Shown in pieces: positions 22,862 through 36,679 of a DNA stretch of 64,000 bases (position 1 is the stretch's first letter; every line of letters begins with the position of its first letter). Source of the DNA: Scortum barcoo (taxonomy: Eukaryota > Chordata > Actinopteri > Centrarchiformes > Terapontidae); assembly GCA_023238725.1 (NCBI GenBank), contig CM041550.1:5837044-5901043 (forward strand), written 5' to 3'. The position numbers and the translations under genes were made by a program. The notes beneath the pieces were generated by a model. It made no database searches and was not told the origin of the DNA. It was given only the letters and a program-made list of their open reading frames with translations.

Positions 22862-25800
22862 ATGAGGCCCAAGACTTTCCCAGCTGCCCCGTATGTGGGC
22901 AACACGCGCCAGAGGCTTCAGGAGATCAAGGAGGGTCTGAAGCAGCCGGCCAAGCTGGTGAGCCAGGCCCTGCATGGGGGCAGCTCCCGGACCGAGGGCG
23001 GCAGGGGGGCCGACTGCAAGAGCGGGAAAGACACGGCCAGCCGACAGCAGCAGCTCAGGCCCCCACAGAAGTTCAACAACTACCAGAATGCCCTGCGGGA
23101 AATCCGCAAGTCCCTCATGCCCTTCGCCAATGAGTCGGGCCCGTCCTCCGGGTCAGGACATCCTGCGGGCGCCGGGGAGGTGAACCGGCAGATGCTGCAG
23201 GAGCTGGTCAACGCCGGCTGTGACCAGGTGAGCCAGAGAGAGAGAGAGAGTGTGTGTGGGTTTGTGCCCTGACAGTTTCTTGTAGGAGTGAATGGTTGGA
23301 CCTGGACATTATTTTGTTTAGACTATTAACACCAAGATAACCATCCCATTAATATCTACAGAACTAGATTAGCCACAAAAAATCACCGTTCTATAAACAG
23401 TTTCTCAGTTGAGTTCAGAGAAAATGAATTTTGTAAGAAAATCTCATGACAACTCAATGTTGCTTTTATTTAACATATCCATAAAACTAAAGTAAAACAT
23501 GAATGAATAAATGTCCTCATAAAGATAAAAAAGAAATATCATCTTGGTTTAATGAATGTTCTTATACACATTCACGTTTATATTTTAACACCCCGACTAT
23601 GTGTGTCCGTGTGAGACATTCATAAGAAGCAGAACAACAGAGGATGTGTTGTGTGTATTAATACACTGGATGAATATGTTGGCTTTGTGTTGCTCCGTTT
23701 CCACATCACTCAGATGTTCGAGGCTGCTCTGCCTCCTTCTGTCAGGAATTTTTAATGAAAGCAGTCAAGAGTGACATACGCTCTCAGCGGCAATACAATA
23801 CAAGCTGTCCCTGCCAAGTGTACAGTGCTGCGGTTACGTAACACGGGCCCAAGTGTTGGGATGTTGAAATATCAGGTGGGTTTCCCAAGTGGGCCGTTCG
23901 GCATTTACTCCCTCCGTCCCGACTGAGGAATGTGCCATTGGAGGAGAGTTGAGGAGGGAAGTGAGGGTCCGTTTAGCACTCGACCTTTGGCCTGAGAAAT
24001 CACTGAGAGAAGGTGTCATGTAGACGCTGTTAATCAGGGGTTGCTTCATTCTCCTGAAGCTGAAGGAGATCTGACATCAACATCAAACCACGTCGCTCCT
24101 CCAAGCTTATAGAAGCATTTTTTTCATCGCCTGTATTTACAGCTGAAGTTTTGAAGGTTAAATTAAATATTTTTGGTGCATGTCCCAAAAATCAGTTCCT
24201 TAAAGTTTGTAAGTGGATTACAACAGTTGATTACACCTGTTACGAAGTCCTGGACCATGTTGCACCTTATCATTACGCCAAGGCTGAAACTAAGAGCGCT
24301 TACAGTCCAACTATGTGAGGACGGTTGCGTTATTGTGGGTTTATTGCAACAACATACTATTAGAAGATGAAATATGAACCAGTAAGTCCAGTTTGAAAGC
24401 TTTGGCACAAAATGGAGATTTATCCTGGTAAAGATTGAGTATAAATGAATGAGGAAGTCCATCACAACTGAACATGCACAAATAACTTTCTCATTATCCT
24501 ACCAGCATCTGAAAAGTCCTTTCAGTCACGTTATTCACTGTCTTCTCTCTGGGAGCTGTTGAAAAGCGTTCTTGGTAGTGCCCCTAAGTGAATCGAAAGA
24601 GGAAGTTTCGAGGGGCTAATAATTTAATCACAGCATGTCATCCCCACACGCAGCTGGTCCAGCTTTAGATCTGGCACTGCAGTGGTTAAAGGGCTCGAGG
24701 ACGGGCCTGTGATGGAGCTCGGCATGTGAAGAATGCTCGGCTCAAGCCCATGCACGGCGCTGTGAAGAAACCCTCCCCGCTACACTGGAGGTATGAGGCT
24801 GCCCCTGCAGGGAGAGCCGAGCACAACAATTTCTACTTACTGCAGCCAAACCTGCAGTTTGTCGGGTGTTTTGCTGATAGCGGGGCCTTTGCTGTGTGCT
24901 GCATCAGAGGGTCAAAGAACCGAACGTGAACACAGCAATTAATTCGTTTCACCGGAGAGTTTTTTAGCTGTACTGGGATCATTTCGTCACACTAAGGTGG
25001 ACTGATTTTCCCCGTAACATGGCATGGCAGGGATTAAGTCATTTAGTGTCTTTGCTAATTTTAATATGTGAGTGTGTTTCTAAATCTGATCTAGAGACTT
25101 GGCTTGTAATGTAATTAAGGTGACATGACACTTTACAGATAGTTTCAGTCGCAGTGGTGGAACTTTACTCAGGTTACTGTACTCAAGTACTATTTTGAGG
25201 TACATTAAGTGAGATTACTTACTTCAGCTCCACTATATTTCACAGATATTTTACTCTTTACTGTTTTTAATATATTTGACAGCAATAGTTACTTTTTCAA
25301 ATCAACTTAAGAAACATATGATACATATAAAAAACGCTGCATTGTTAAAGATTAAATCAGTAGCTGGAACCCCTTTACCACATTTTAAATATCTGTAAGC
25401 TAAAAAAAAGGTCAAATTATCCAATATTACACAAAAAAGAAAGATTTAAAAAAAATATTAATGGTTAGAGAAAAAGAGAGACGTTTCTTTAAGTATCTAA
25501 AGTGCTCTGAGAACAAAACTTGGCTGGCTTGAGCACTGAGCTTTTGTAGCTTGTGTAAATTATTTTGAATATTTTGACATTTGATCATATTTTGAATCCT
25601 AAAATGGTCATATTTCCTCCTTATTCAAATGAACTCATCTTTTACTGATCCTAAAGAAGTTCAGTTATTTATAGGGTTACATATTTTTATTAGAAAAAAA
25701 TCTTTCAATGGTAGAAAATGAAAACTTTTGTTGGCGCTGATTGTACGTACAGTATTTTACAACTGTCATATCGGCCACCTGAAATCTGGCTCTGCCCTGA

Positions 25801-28075
25801 AGCTGCAGAAATCCAGTATATTCAATGATTTAATGAGAAAATGACTCAGTTGAAGTTCATTCTGCACACTGATGCTCCTCCCATACTGTTCAAACATCTG
25901 TCAGAGATAAAACCTGTGAAAAACTCTTTGGCAGCCATTTCCTCGGCCTCGATACCGGCTCGTTGACCTCCATCTCTGCCACCATTGTAAACGGCCCCCA
26001 GCAGCGCCGGCCCCGTCACTACAAACAGGAAGTGAACATTCAATAGCAGCAGGGTGGAACAGTTCCTTCTGCTGCAGCCGAGTCGCCACCCAACGTGTCG
26101 CCTCTCCTCCCCCCTCTGTCTCTGCTCTGTCAGACTCTCTGTAGATATGTGCACACGTTCGGATGATTGTTTTGACTGATTAGTGTTAATCAAGGTGAAT
26201 GAATGGTGAAACAGAATCTTTATGATAAGAAGGAGTCTCTGTCTGTCCTTTGATTATCTCAACAACCGTTCACCCGTTTGATTTCACACTTGGTGTGTGT
26301 GTTACTGAGGACCAAAGGAAATGCAGAGTGAAGTGTGAGGTTGTTTGGATGAGCGGTTCTCCAGAAAGCTGCAAGAAGCAATAAAGGAAGCCAAATGATC
26401 GTCCCTTTCTGAACAGGCTAGTTGAAGGAAATTTAGATAAATACAGATTCATTTGTCAAAAAGATGATACCATTTCTTAACCACCCACATGCACACATGG
26501 TCTTTGGATGAATGAGAGGAAACAGCAAGTCAGTCAGAGTTCATTCAGCCCTCAAATCATTATTAAAGATAAGTAAATAAAAAACATTTTCCCACCACTG
26601 TTAATCTGGACTAAGTGTTCCCACTTGAATTTCTTAGAATACGTCTGATAAAAAGTGTTGCTTTTACTCTTCATGTAGTTTGTGGAAGGAGAAAGATAAA
26701 AGTGAAGGTGACATTATGAGATGAAATCAGAGAGCTCTCTCCGTCTCTGATGCTAATTCAACATGTTAAAAACAGACTGAAAAGTGTCTCTGTGACTCTT
26801 CTTTTTGGCCTTTATCTTGTCACCTGTACTCCCACTCACAATGTTTGTGTGTGTCATTAAAAACCCATTTGTACCATTTCTCTGTCAGCTCTGGCTGCTT
26901 CACTGTGATGGACTTTGACAGGCAGACAGCCTCCATTTTCAGGCCACCACGCTGTCGGTCTCTATTGTTTCTACTCTGTCCTCGAAAAACCCCCTATCCA
27001 CCCCCCCACTTAATTTCTCCCCTGCGTCTCCTGGAGGCGATCCTACTTTTTTCAGCGTAGCTCTTATCAGCGAGCCTCGTCTTCCGCCTCCTCTGCGTCT
27101 CTCCCGTCTTCTCCAGCTGCAAATTACAGAGCAATGTGGCCTGTTACATAATCACTTTTTTTTTTTTAAAGGAGGAAATTTTTTGGAGGGGGCAGCGAGG
27201 GTGGGGTGAGGCGGAGGGGGTGGCATGCCACGCATTGAGATGACAGGGAAAGAAAGGAAATGAAGGGAAGAGGGAAGAAAAAAGGGGGGGGGCGGGCGTT
27301 GGAGCGTGTTTCTTCCCTGAACTGGCCTTTTACTGTACGTACAGGATGAACCGCGGCCATGCAGGAATCTGGTGCACGCTAAGCATATTAAAACATTCGA
27401 CGTGTGAGCGAGCAAACACTGCAGGCGTTTATGTAGCGATGAGGCCAACAGGACGTGACTGGGAGGCAGCAGAGTGTGTTTGTAGTTTGTATATCGCTTT
27501 AGAGGACGTGGCTGTCCTCGGCTCACGCTGTAAACTCGCATAAACGTCACCATATTCTTTTTTGCTCGTCTCTGCCATGGATGAGGAAGAGGAGGGTTGT
27601 TTTATGGCTCTCTGTGTGGAAACGATGTGTGGACGTCCCCCCTCGGCACGTCCTCCATATGGCTTTGATTTGCAGGATCCCATGCTGGAATGTGTTTGAT
27701 AATTTGGGTCAAAGAGACAAACTAATATAAAAAAAAGCCTCCCTGGATTATGTTGACTGTCACGCTCATGCAAAGAAAAGTGTGTGTGTGTGTTTTTGTG
27801 CTCCTTATGTCAATTTGTCAAAGCAGTTTGTGTGTGTGGAGTTTGTAGGCTGGTGATTATGCATTTGGGATAACTCGGCGGCTTGCGGCCCGCAACCATT
27901 ATGACAAGGATACATGTGGCCTGGATATTTTCGAGAGAGAGAGAGTGAGAGAGAGAGAGATGGAGAGAAGAGACTATCCAGAATGCAAATAGCTTGAATT
28001 CCTGCTTCCTGGGCTGAGGAATGTGAGCAAGGAACATCTGTCGCCATGACAGCCAGGGGTCACTAGGCCCGCCTC

Positions 28076-28106
<31 letters not shown>

Positions 28107-31100
28107 TCTCTCTCTCTCACATGCACACACTCTTACTCACACACTCGATCCAAGAGAGGAAGCGGCGAACAATAAAAAGCAGAGTCTCACCGTGTTTTGA
28201 CGGTTCAGTAAATCTCCGTTTTTATATAACTCTCCCGTCTCAGAGCTGTTTAATGTCAGCTCAGATATTTACGGTGATGTTTTAAGTATCATATTTTATA
28301 CAAATGCAGGTTTACTATCCTGTATTATAAAAGATCAAATTTATTGACCCACAGGTGGGAAAAGGAGATCATGACAGCAGCGAAGGAAAACTCATCGTCT
28401 CTGGGTCTCCTGAATCAGTCAAAATGCTCTTTTAATTCTGTTTCTTTAATATTTTCTCTGCTCAGCACAAGGAAGTAAAATTCATTTCTACATCTGTACA
28501 TTTCTCAGGTTTTCCGAGTATTTTTATACAAAAAAGCCCCTTTTACGCTTTCTTTTTGACTTGCTTTGACTCATCTTGAATTGGAGGGCAGTCTCAAGTC
28601 CATTGCACTTTCACTTTGCTTTTAGTGACTTTTCTATCTCAGCCAAGAATAAAAACATTTTTTTCTCAATATTTTGAGATTTTTAAACAGCTAAAAATAT
28701 TTCCACCTCGTTCATACTAGTTTTAGAAGCTAAAAATGCCATTAAAAAAGTGGATTCTGCATTTACTTACACATTTTAAACTACGTACAGCTTCATAATA
28801 CTGTACTTAATTATCATCAGGCCATTAAAGCAAATGTTTGAGAGTGCAGCATGAGAAGCAGGAGGAAAGCAAGCGAGGTAAAGGCTGAGCGAGTGAAGGA
28901 CAAAATGTGACATTACTGGGCGGCTCTGGCAGCCAGCACTCTCCACTGGCTACGCAGGAATGCAACAGACACACAAATACACGTACACACAGGAAACTGA
29001 GTATAAACAGTGGTGTGTGTGTGGATGGTCAGTCTTGAGCTCAGGGACGTAGTTTTGTATGTGTGTATGTGGATGCAATGGGAGGGGACAGGAGCAGGCG
29101 TGTGCACGATGCGTGCAGGAGTGTATTTACACACACACACACACAATGGCATGTGCACATGCTGCAGGAGGCATTTACCTAAGGCCATATCAGTGTGCAA
29201 AAAGTGTGAAAAAAATGTGTGGCTGTGACATTTCCTGGCTTTGAGAGCGGGCCGTGCCCACTGTCGCTGCGTGGTCCTACTTTTAAACCAGTTATGTTTG
29301 ATTTAGTTTCCTCCCCAACAAATAAAGCTGGTCAGTTTGTCTGAGAAACCGCGAGAGGGCCACAAAATGGCTGCAATGGATATAGAACTTACTCTCCTCA
29401 GCTGTTCTTGAGTTTCTTTGCACTCTAAGGACAAAGACGTGTTGTTTAATGACATTATATACTCCTTTACAATGAAAAACTTTTAGATTACGAGCTTCTG
29501 TTACTACCTGATATATACTGAAATTACATAGAAGGCCATTTTTAAAGCACTTTTCATACACAGGCTGATGCTTTACATCAGGAAAAATACATTAAAAACA
29601 ACATTTAAAACATAATAAAGATAAAATGAAATTAAAGATGTAATTAATTTTTTTTGCCTCAATCCTGAACCTAATTATTTACATACCCTTTTTATGCAGA
29701 GACGTGTTTTTGTTATTAAGCCCAACCTCACTGTTATAAATCAAGTGGACAAAATAATTGAGAAACCAATCAGTGTTAACGCAGTACAATTCAGCAGCAT
29801 CGCAAATTACATCCTCTAAAATCACAGTTGAATCAGCACCTTGTTAGTTATTCTGAGTGTAGATTGACTCAGTGCAGTGACATTTCAGTAAAAAGTTGCC
29901 CCAAATGTACTAAAGGAAGAAAGTGCAGCAGAGATTATCAATCAAAGGGCCGAAGAAAACGGAAAAATTCGATTTAAGCCACAGTGACGATCATCAGGAA
30001 GCAGCCGAGGCGCTTCTATCTGCAGGCTGCTGAGTGATTTATAAACTAGCAGGAGCACTTTAAAAATCTTACCAAACTATCTTGGAGCCATTGTAAAGAT
30101 TTAAGAGGAGGAAAAATGTGCTCAGTTCTCCTGGTTCTTGTTAGAAATCTGGCAGCAGCAGTCCCGAGTGTGCTGCAGGTGGTAAATGGTCTTTTTGTGA
30201 AGGGCAGGAGAAATGCCATCACAGTGCTCCACAAACTATACTTCATATGTTATAATACTATTATACACAGTTATACTATTCTACATTTGTGATGAAAGAA
30301 GAATTAGTATAAAAAGCACAACAACATGCTTAAAGCAGCTCAGTGGAACTTTTCATGTTGTGTTGATTTTGGCGCACCCTGTGGACAAAGGCGGTAGTGT
30401 TTCACCAAACATCGGGAGGCAACTTCACTGGGAGGAGAGCGGGCGAAAGCTCTGCAGAGGGACCTTCAATTAGCAGCTGAAGTTATTTGAATTCAACCAG
30501 AGCAAACATTAACACCTTTAAGTCTGATTTCAATGAAAAATCTGACTATCTTCTTGTTGTTCGTCTTGTTTGCTTTTGTAGTCATATAGAGGCATCACAA
30601 TGAATTAAAAACAGTTGTATAAATGTGAGTGACTGTAGTAATAAATATGCATATATGCAGGTTTTACATTCAGTCAGTTGTTCTTGCTGTAATGTAATTA
30701 AAGCCAGCATTAGACACTGTTAAATGAGTGGCTTTCTGAATAATTAAACCCACCTAATGCCCCCTGTAAAAGACTTTAACAAGTGGCTGCTGTTGCTGCG
30801 GGTGGCCAGCAGGGGTAGCTGAGCGTTGAGCGGGGGCGGGGGGGACTGAATGGGGGCTCTGTCAGAGCAGCCAGGCGGAGGTCTGAGTTGAAATGTCTTT
30901 GCTGTGAGGTCATGTGCCATTTGAGGGGATTTCCTCATGTAGGTGTGGGTCGGAGAGGAAACGACAAATATCCTCCGCTGTCCTGTTTGTTTACTTGTTT
31001 ACTGCTGTGAACAGAGACAGAAAGCTCATGAAGACAAAGACAGATGTTCCTCCCACCACAGCATCCAAAGAAATGTTGATTTGTAGGTATACAGAGAGCA

Positions 31101-34100
31101 GTGAGTCGAAGTAAAAGCTTAAATTTGGGATTTTGGTATTAAATGGATATTAACACACAGGCGGCATGTAAATAAAACATTTAGTCGTATAATGGACAGA
31201 CTTTTGGTTGAAAACTCAGTGTAGTGCAGCAGAAATTATGTACAGTAAATGCTAAATATACAGCCTAACATAGGACATCGACAGCTCGTCTTTATGCATC
31301 AAATAAACGGAGAGTTAGTGCTGCCTACAGACACATTATAACTCTTTAAAAGCATTAGTTTAGTTTTTGTTTCCCCTTTTTAATATCTGTCATTTATTAT
31401 CTCATAATCTTAATATTTGAAACTATAAATCAGACTCCAAATTGGTTATTGTGTCGTTCTACAACTTAACTCTGTATTCAGGATTTCTCATTTGAATGTT
31501 GAAGTTTTTACTGACACAAGAACCGAAGGAATGATTGGTGTTGTTTAATAAAAGGCCGTAAAACTCGAAAGGAATGCTCTGCAAGCTTCCTCCTTCTAAT
31601 TTTTGCTGCTCCGTCTCAATATAAATTACACGGCAGCTGATAAATAGAAAATGCCGGAGTGGATAACCAACATTTTTCACATAGGTGACCTAAATACCTT
31701 CTGGCTTTTACAGTGACCCACCTGTTTGAGCCTGAGATGAGCTCCCCGTGATTGAGGAGGGAGATGAGCCAACAGGCAAATGATTACAAAAAAAGGCCAG
31801 AATACCAGAATAATAAGGAGAATGCAGCCAAATGACACAAACGTTAGATCTTCAAATGAAGTAATAGAAGCTGGTTATTTTTAATCCAGTTGAAAATCTG
31901 CACACATATAATTTCTTTCGTGGTATTTCAGTGTTTTCAGTATGTTATGCAAACTAAATTGGCCGGAACATGAAAGGTTTTGGTGTGTTTCTGATGGCGG
32001 GAAACTCCCATGTTCAAGATTTGAGAGTTGGCTGCCAAACAGGAATTTTAACGCGGTATGCTTCAGAATTCCCACGATCCTTTTTCACAACTTCAGTGCG
32101 TTGTTGCTTGTTTTATACGTTTGGTTTTCCGATAGCTTAGATCAGACTGCGCTTTGAATGTCAAACTCAATCTGAAAACATAACTGTGACTAAAAATAAA
32201 GGTGACGTGACTTCACTTTGATGTACTTTTAACTTTAAGCAAACTTTGAATCTCTGTTGATTCTTAAATTTGACTGAATTGAACAAAACCCAGGGAAAGA
32301 AGACTTCAAAGTGTTGTATACTACAGTTTCCTTTGGAAAATGTTTGGTAATGAAATGAAAGTTATGAAGTTCTTGTTAAATGGGCTCAAACTTCCCGTTC
32401 ATTTCCAGTGAAGCTCATCTCCCTCTGAGGTACAGGACTACGCCCTGCTACAACCACTGAATCATTCACATGAAATAATTGCCCCCATTGTGTGATAATC
32501 ACCTCGGCTCAGAGTTTTCTGTGAATGCCGACCAAAGATCTGTGCGCTCGTTGTTTTTCCCTTTCAACCATTTCAGTTTCAGTTATGTTTTAACAATCAG
32601 TTCTTCTATTTCACTACAAAGAAAAAGCATAAAACGTTTTCATTCTCCTAAATTTAAGTTATTCCCATTTCTCGGTGGTGTGTGTTTTTGTGTGGTATGA
32701 CAGACACAGGAAGTCACTGGTATGTGACCCCAAGCGGAGAGGATGCAGGTGCTCAAGCACCCACTGGGCCAAAGTTATTGTTATTTAATGTGTGTGTGTT
32801 TTTATGCAGTGTGTATGGACACATTCAAGGCAGATTAACTTCATTTTGAAAGAATGTGTTGCAGTGATGCATGTGTTTGTTAGTGTATTTTTGTGTTTGT
32901 GTATTTTTGTTTGATTAATTGCAGATACCTGCAGCAGTGTCTTTTAAAGCTTAGGTTTAGAGTTTGAGTATGAACAGCAGGCAACGAATGTCAGGCCAGA
33001 TTTATAGTCTCCTAAAAAGTTTAGCCTTTTGTTAAATAAAAAAGGTTATGGAATGGTATAAATATGTGTCTTTTTGTTTGTGTGTTCTTCACAGGAGATG
33101 GCAGTGCGGGCGCTGAAGCAGACTGGAAGTAGGAACATCGAAGCGGCGTTAGAGTACATCAGCAAAATGGGTTACCTTGACCCTCGCAACGAGCTTATCG
33201 TCCGCGTCATTAAGCAGACTTCACCAGGTACAGCCTCGATAAGCTGGATCTGGAAGTTGGATCAATTTGTTTTTAATGTATTGAGTGATCCTGTTTCTTG
33301 TCCTTTCAGGAAAAGCTGGCATGCCAAACTCAATGGACCACCGACCTCCATTAGAGGCCTCAGGTGAGGCAGGTGCCATGACTCAGTACCACCAGATGGG
33401 AGCTCCCATGTATGAGGGGGCAGGTGGATACGGCCCTGAGGGTGAGATGCCCAGACCTTACATGGGTGCTGCCCCTGTAATGAACTACATGATGCCCCCA
33501 TCTGGTGCGGCACAGGGCCCCGCCATGGGAAACCCAATGGGTCGACCCCCCAGTATGGGCACCTATCCACCAGTTATGGCCACCCAGAGCAACCCAGCCA
33601 ACACTATGTACCCTCAAGGGGCCCAACAGAAGGGCTACCCTGGCAGCATGGAGCAGCACGGGCCCATGATGAGCTACAATGTCCCTGGCCAGCCTCTGCA
33701 GCTCCAGCCTCAGCCACCAGGGGGCCCCGTTCCAGGCCCCCACTATGACTACAGCCACGGCAGGCCACACATGATGGAGCCAGCAGGTTATGGAATCAAG
33801 AGGACCGCCTCCTTCCAGAACAAGATGGCCCCACCACCCATGGCGCCCCCAGACAACTACGTCAACATGCAGGGGAAAGGTGCCATGGGCCAGAACGGTC
33901 CAGGAGTAGGAGGTGGAGGGTACCCCGCTAACCTTTACCTTCCCCCTCATTCCCACCCGCGCCAGGCCAGCCCGACCTCCCACCAGGTCCACATGATGTC
34001 TCGTTCTCCAGGTGGGGTGGCAGCTATGGGCCCTGACTTCTCTGATATACCCCAGGGCTTGATGACACCATCAAGGGCCAGCCTCAACCTGGACCTGTAT

Positions 34101-36648
34101 GAGCACCACTGGGCGGGGCCTCCAGGTCCTGAAGGGGCCCCTCCAGCCAGGCAACCCCAACCCCAGGGTCCATTCAGGGGGGAGGTGCGTGTGCCCAGCA
34201 GAACCAACTCCTTCAACAGTCGCTCTGCAGGGCCCAACGGTGTCCGGCCCGCAATGACCGCACCCCCCACTGCTGGCAAACAGGACCCCTCCATGGGCCC
34301 CCCCAACACCATCACAGCTGTAACGTCCCCACCCATCCAACAGCCGGTGAAGAGTATCCGAGTCATGAGGCCAGAGCCCAAGACGGCGGTGGGACCTTGT
34401 CACCCCGGCTGGATGACCGCTCAGGCCCAGGACGCTGCCGAACCTCTGGCCTACATGCCCGAGGAGACCTACTCTCTTGAGCCAGCTCAGGAGCCACGCT
34501 GCCCTCCGCCACCTTACCCCAAAAGTCTGCTCATGTCAGGGGCAGCTGGTGAGCCAAGTCCTCTGGAAGGAGCCGCCGCCGCCATGTGTGGGGCTCAAGA
34601 CCTCGGCAGCGCTGCTCCCAGAAACACACACGGAGGCAGCGGAGGGAGTGGGAAGACCGAAGAGACCCAGCAGGTGAAAGAAAAGACGAAGATAGGCAAG
34701 GGAGAAAAAACGGTGAAAGACAAGAAACAGATCCAGACTTCGCCTGTTCCTGTGAGGAAGAATGGGCGTGATGAGGAGAAGAGAGAGTCACGCATCAAGA
34801 CTTACTCACCTTTTGCTTTCAAGTTCTACATGGAGCAGCACATTGAGAATGTGATGAAGACCTACCAGCAGAAACTGAACCGCAGACTTCAGCTGGAACA
34901 AGAGATGTCCAAGGTGAGACAGCCCTTTATTTACTGAACTCTGTGTTACAAACTCAAGTTAGGAGCCAAATCATGATAACAAACATAAAACCCTCATGGT
35001 TAAGCTGAATGTGAACTCGAAAATGAACGTGCAAAAATGAAATGTCTCAAGCACCCATATATGTGATGATGCTGTATATGCTTTGTGTAGCCTGTAATTT
35101 GCATCACTGTCGCTATTGTATGCAGCTTTTTGAATGGCCTCATTTTAACACTCGGCCTCACTGGAAAGAATCTTTAAATAGAAATTAAAGGAGCACACTA
35201 GTGATTTTGTATGTCTTAGCACATTGAATACAAATGATGTATTCTTCACATTATTGTAGAGCATTTTCCAAATGAAGCCACAAGTGTTCAGACAGTTCAG
35301 TAAAATCTAAAAATCAAGACATTTGAAAACCTGTTTGCGATTCAGTATATTAAAAACATGGCTAGCAGGTTTATTTTTACTGCATTAACTGAATTACGTT
35401 TAGACATACTAAAGTAAATTGTTGTGAAGATTATCCTGCCAAGAGTCCCTGAGCGTTCATTTTCAGTGTGCAAAAATTAAACTAATGGCTGTCTTTAGGT
35501 TGAAAAGTAATAAAGAAACTCATAAACACACTTTTGAAAATGGTCAGGAGTAATGTAGAGGCATTTTGTAGTTAATGGGCTGAAACCCCCCAAAAAAGCC
35601 TCTGGGGAAGTTTTTAGGTCTGAGAATGATAATTGGTTGTACTGATGTCCGGGAGGTGGCCAGCCAGAGAATTCACCCTCAGGACTTTGTTATAGACAAC
35701 AAGACCTTTGTAACGAGAAGACAGTGAGTTCACACTTTTGCATGAACTTGTCTTGAGTCATGACTTTGGCCTCTGCCGTTGTGACCTACTTCAGAGTGAT
35801 TGAAAGGCATTTTTATTGGCGAAAAAAAACACCACAGCTAGACCCAGACAGTTTAGGTAACACAATTAGTTGAATTTGACAACAAAGGTCAGGGCGTTGG
35901 GTTCAGCCCGCGACACATTAATGTTTGTGAAACTTTTTTTGGTTGTTGTTGAAACGGTTTTGTGTCACTGTCTGTTCCTCTCTCCATTTTTCTTTAACTC
36001 CTGTCCTCTCTGCCCAGGCTGGACTATCAGAAGCAGAGCAGGAACAGATGAGGAAGATGCTGAACCAGAAAGAGTCCAACTACAACAGGCTACGTCGTGC
36101 CAAAATGGACAAGTCCATGTTTGTCAAAATCAAGACTTTGGGCATAGGTGCCTTTGGTGAAGTGTGCCTGACGCGTAAGGTAGACACCGGTGCACTTTAT
36201 GCCATGAAAACACTGCGCAAGAAAGATGTCCTCAACCGCAACCAGGTGATTTAACACATTTGTGTTCATATAGTGCACAAGCTTACTCTTACTGTAGGAC
36301 CTGTGCAATGGTACGTTGAGGCATTCACCTCTTTTCACAATGTTTTTTTTTTTTATACCAGTGAAGTTTATTGCTGTCAGACTTAGTTCAAATAAATACC
36401 TTCCTTTGTTCAGGTGGCCCACGTGAAGGCAGAGCGTGACATCCTGGCGGAGGCAGACAACGAGTGGGTGGTGCGTCTCTACTACTCCTTCCAGGACCGG
36501 GACAGCCTCTACTTTGTCATGGACTACATCCCTGGAGGAGACATGATGAGCCTGCTCATCCGAATGGGCGTCTTCCCTGAACCTCTGGCGCGCTTCTACG
36601 TGGCAGAGCTGACGCTGGCCATCGAGAGCGTCCACAAGATGGGCTTCA

Positions 36649-36679
<31 letters not shown>

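Larger units (their letters stand above)
23228..33094. other. lats2 large coding intron (~9.9 kb)
   Basis: Between the exon ending ...NAGCDQ and the exon starting EMAVRALK. It contains two copies of the TEAD-type 10-mer (23925-23934, 28016-28025), an 'ACTCAAGTACT' element (25152-25370), a common fish repeat (26234-26422), GA and CA microsatellites (about 27930-28102), and GC-richer conserved-looking stretches (about 23590-24080, 27300-28060). No exon or RNA gene is recognised. Confidence 0.6.

Noticed and set aside
33360..34403. Long antisense frames opposite the big lats2 exon
   Set aside because: They are mirror images of Pro/Gly-rich, GC-rich coding sequence, with no domain and no splice context.
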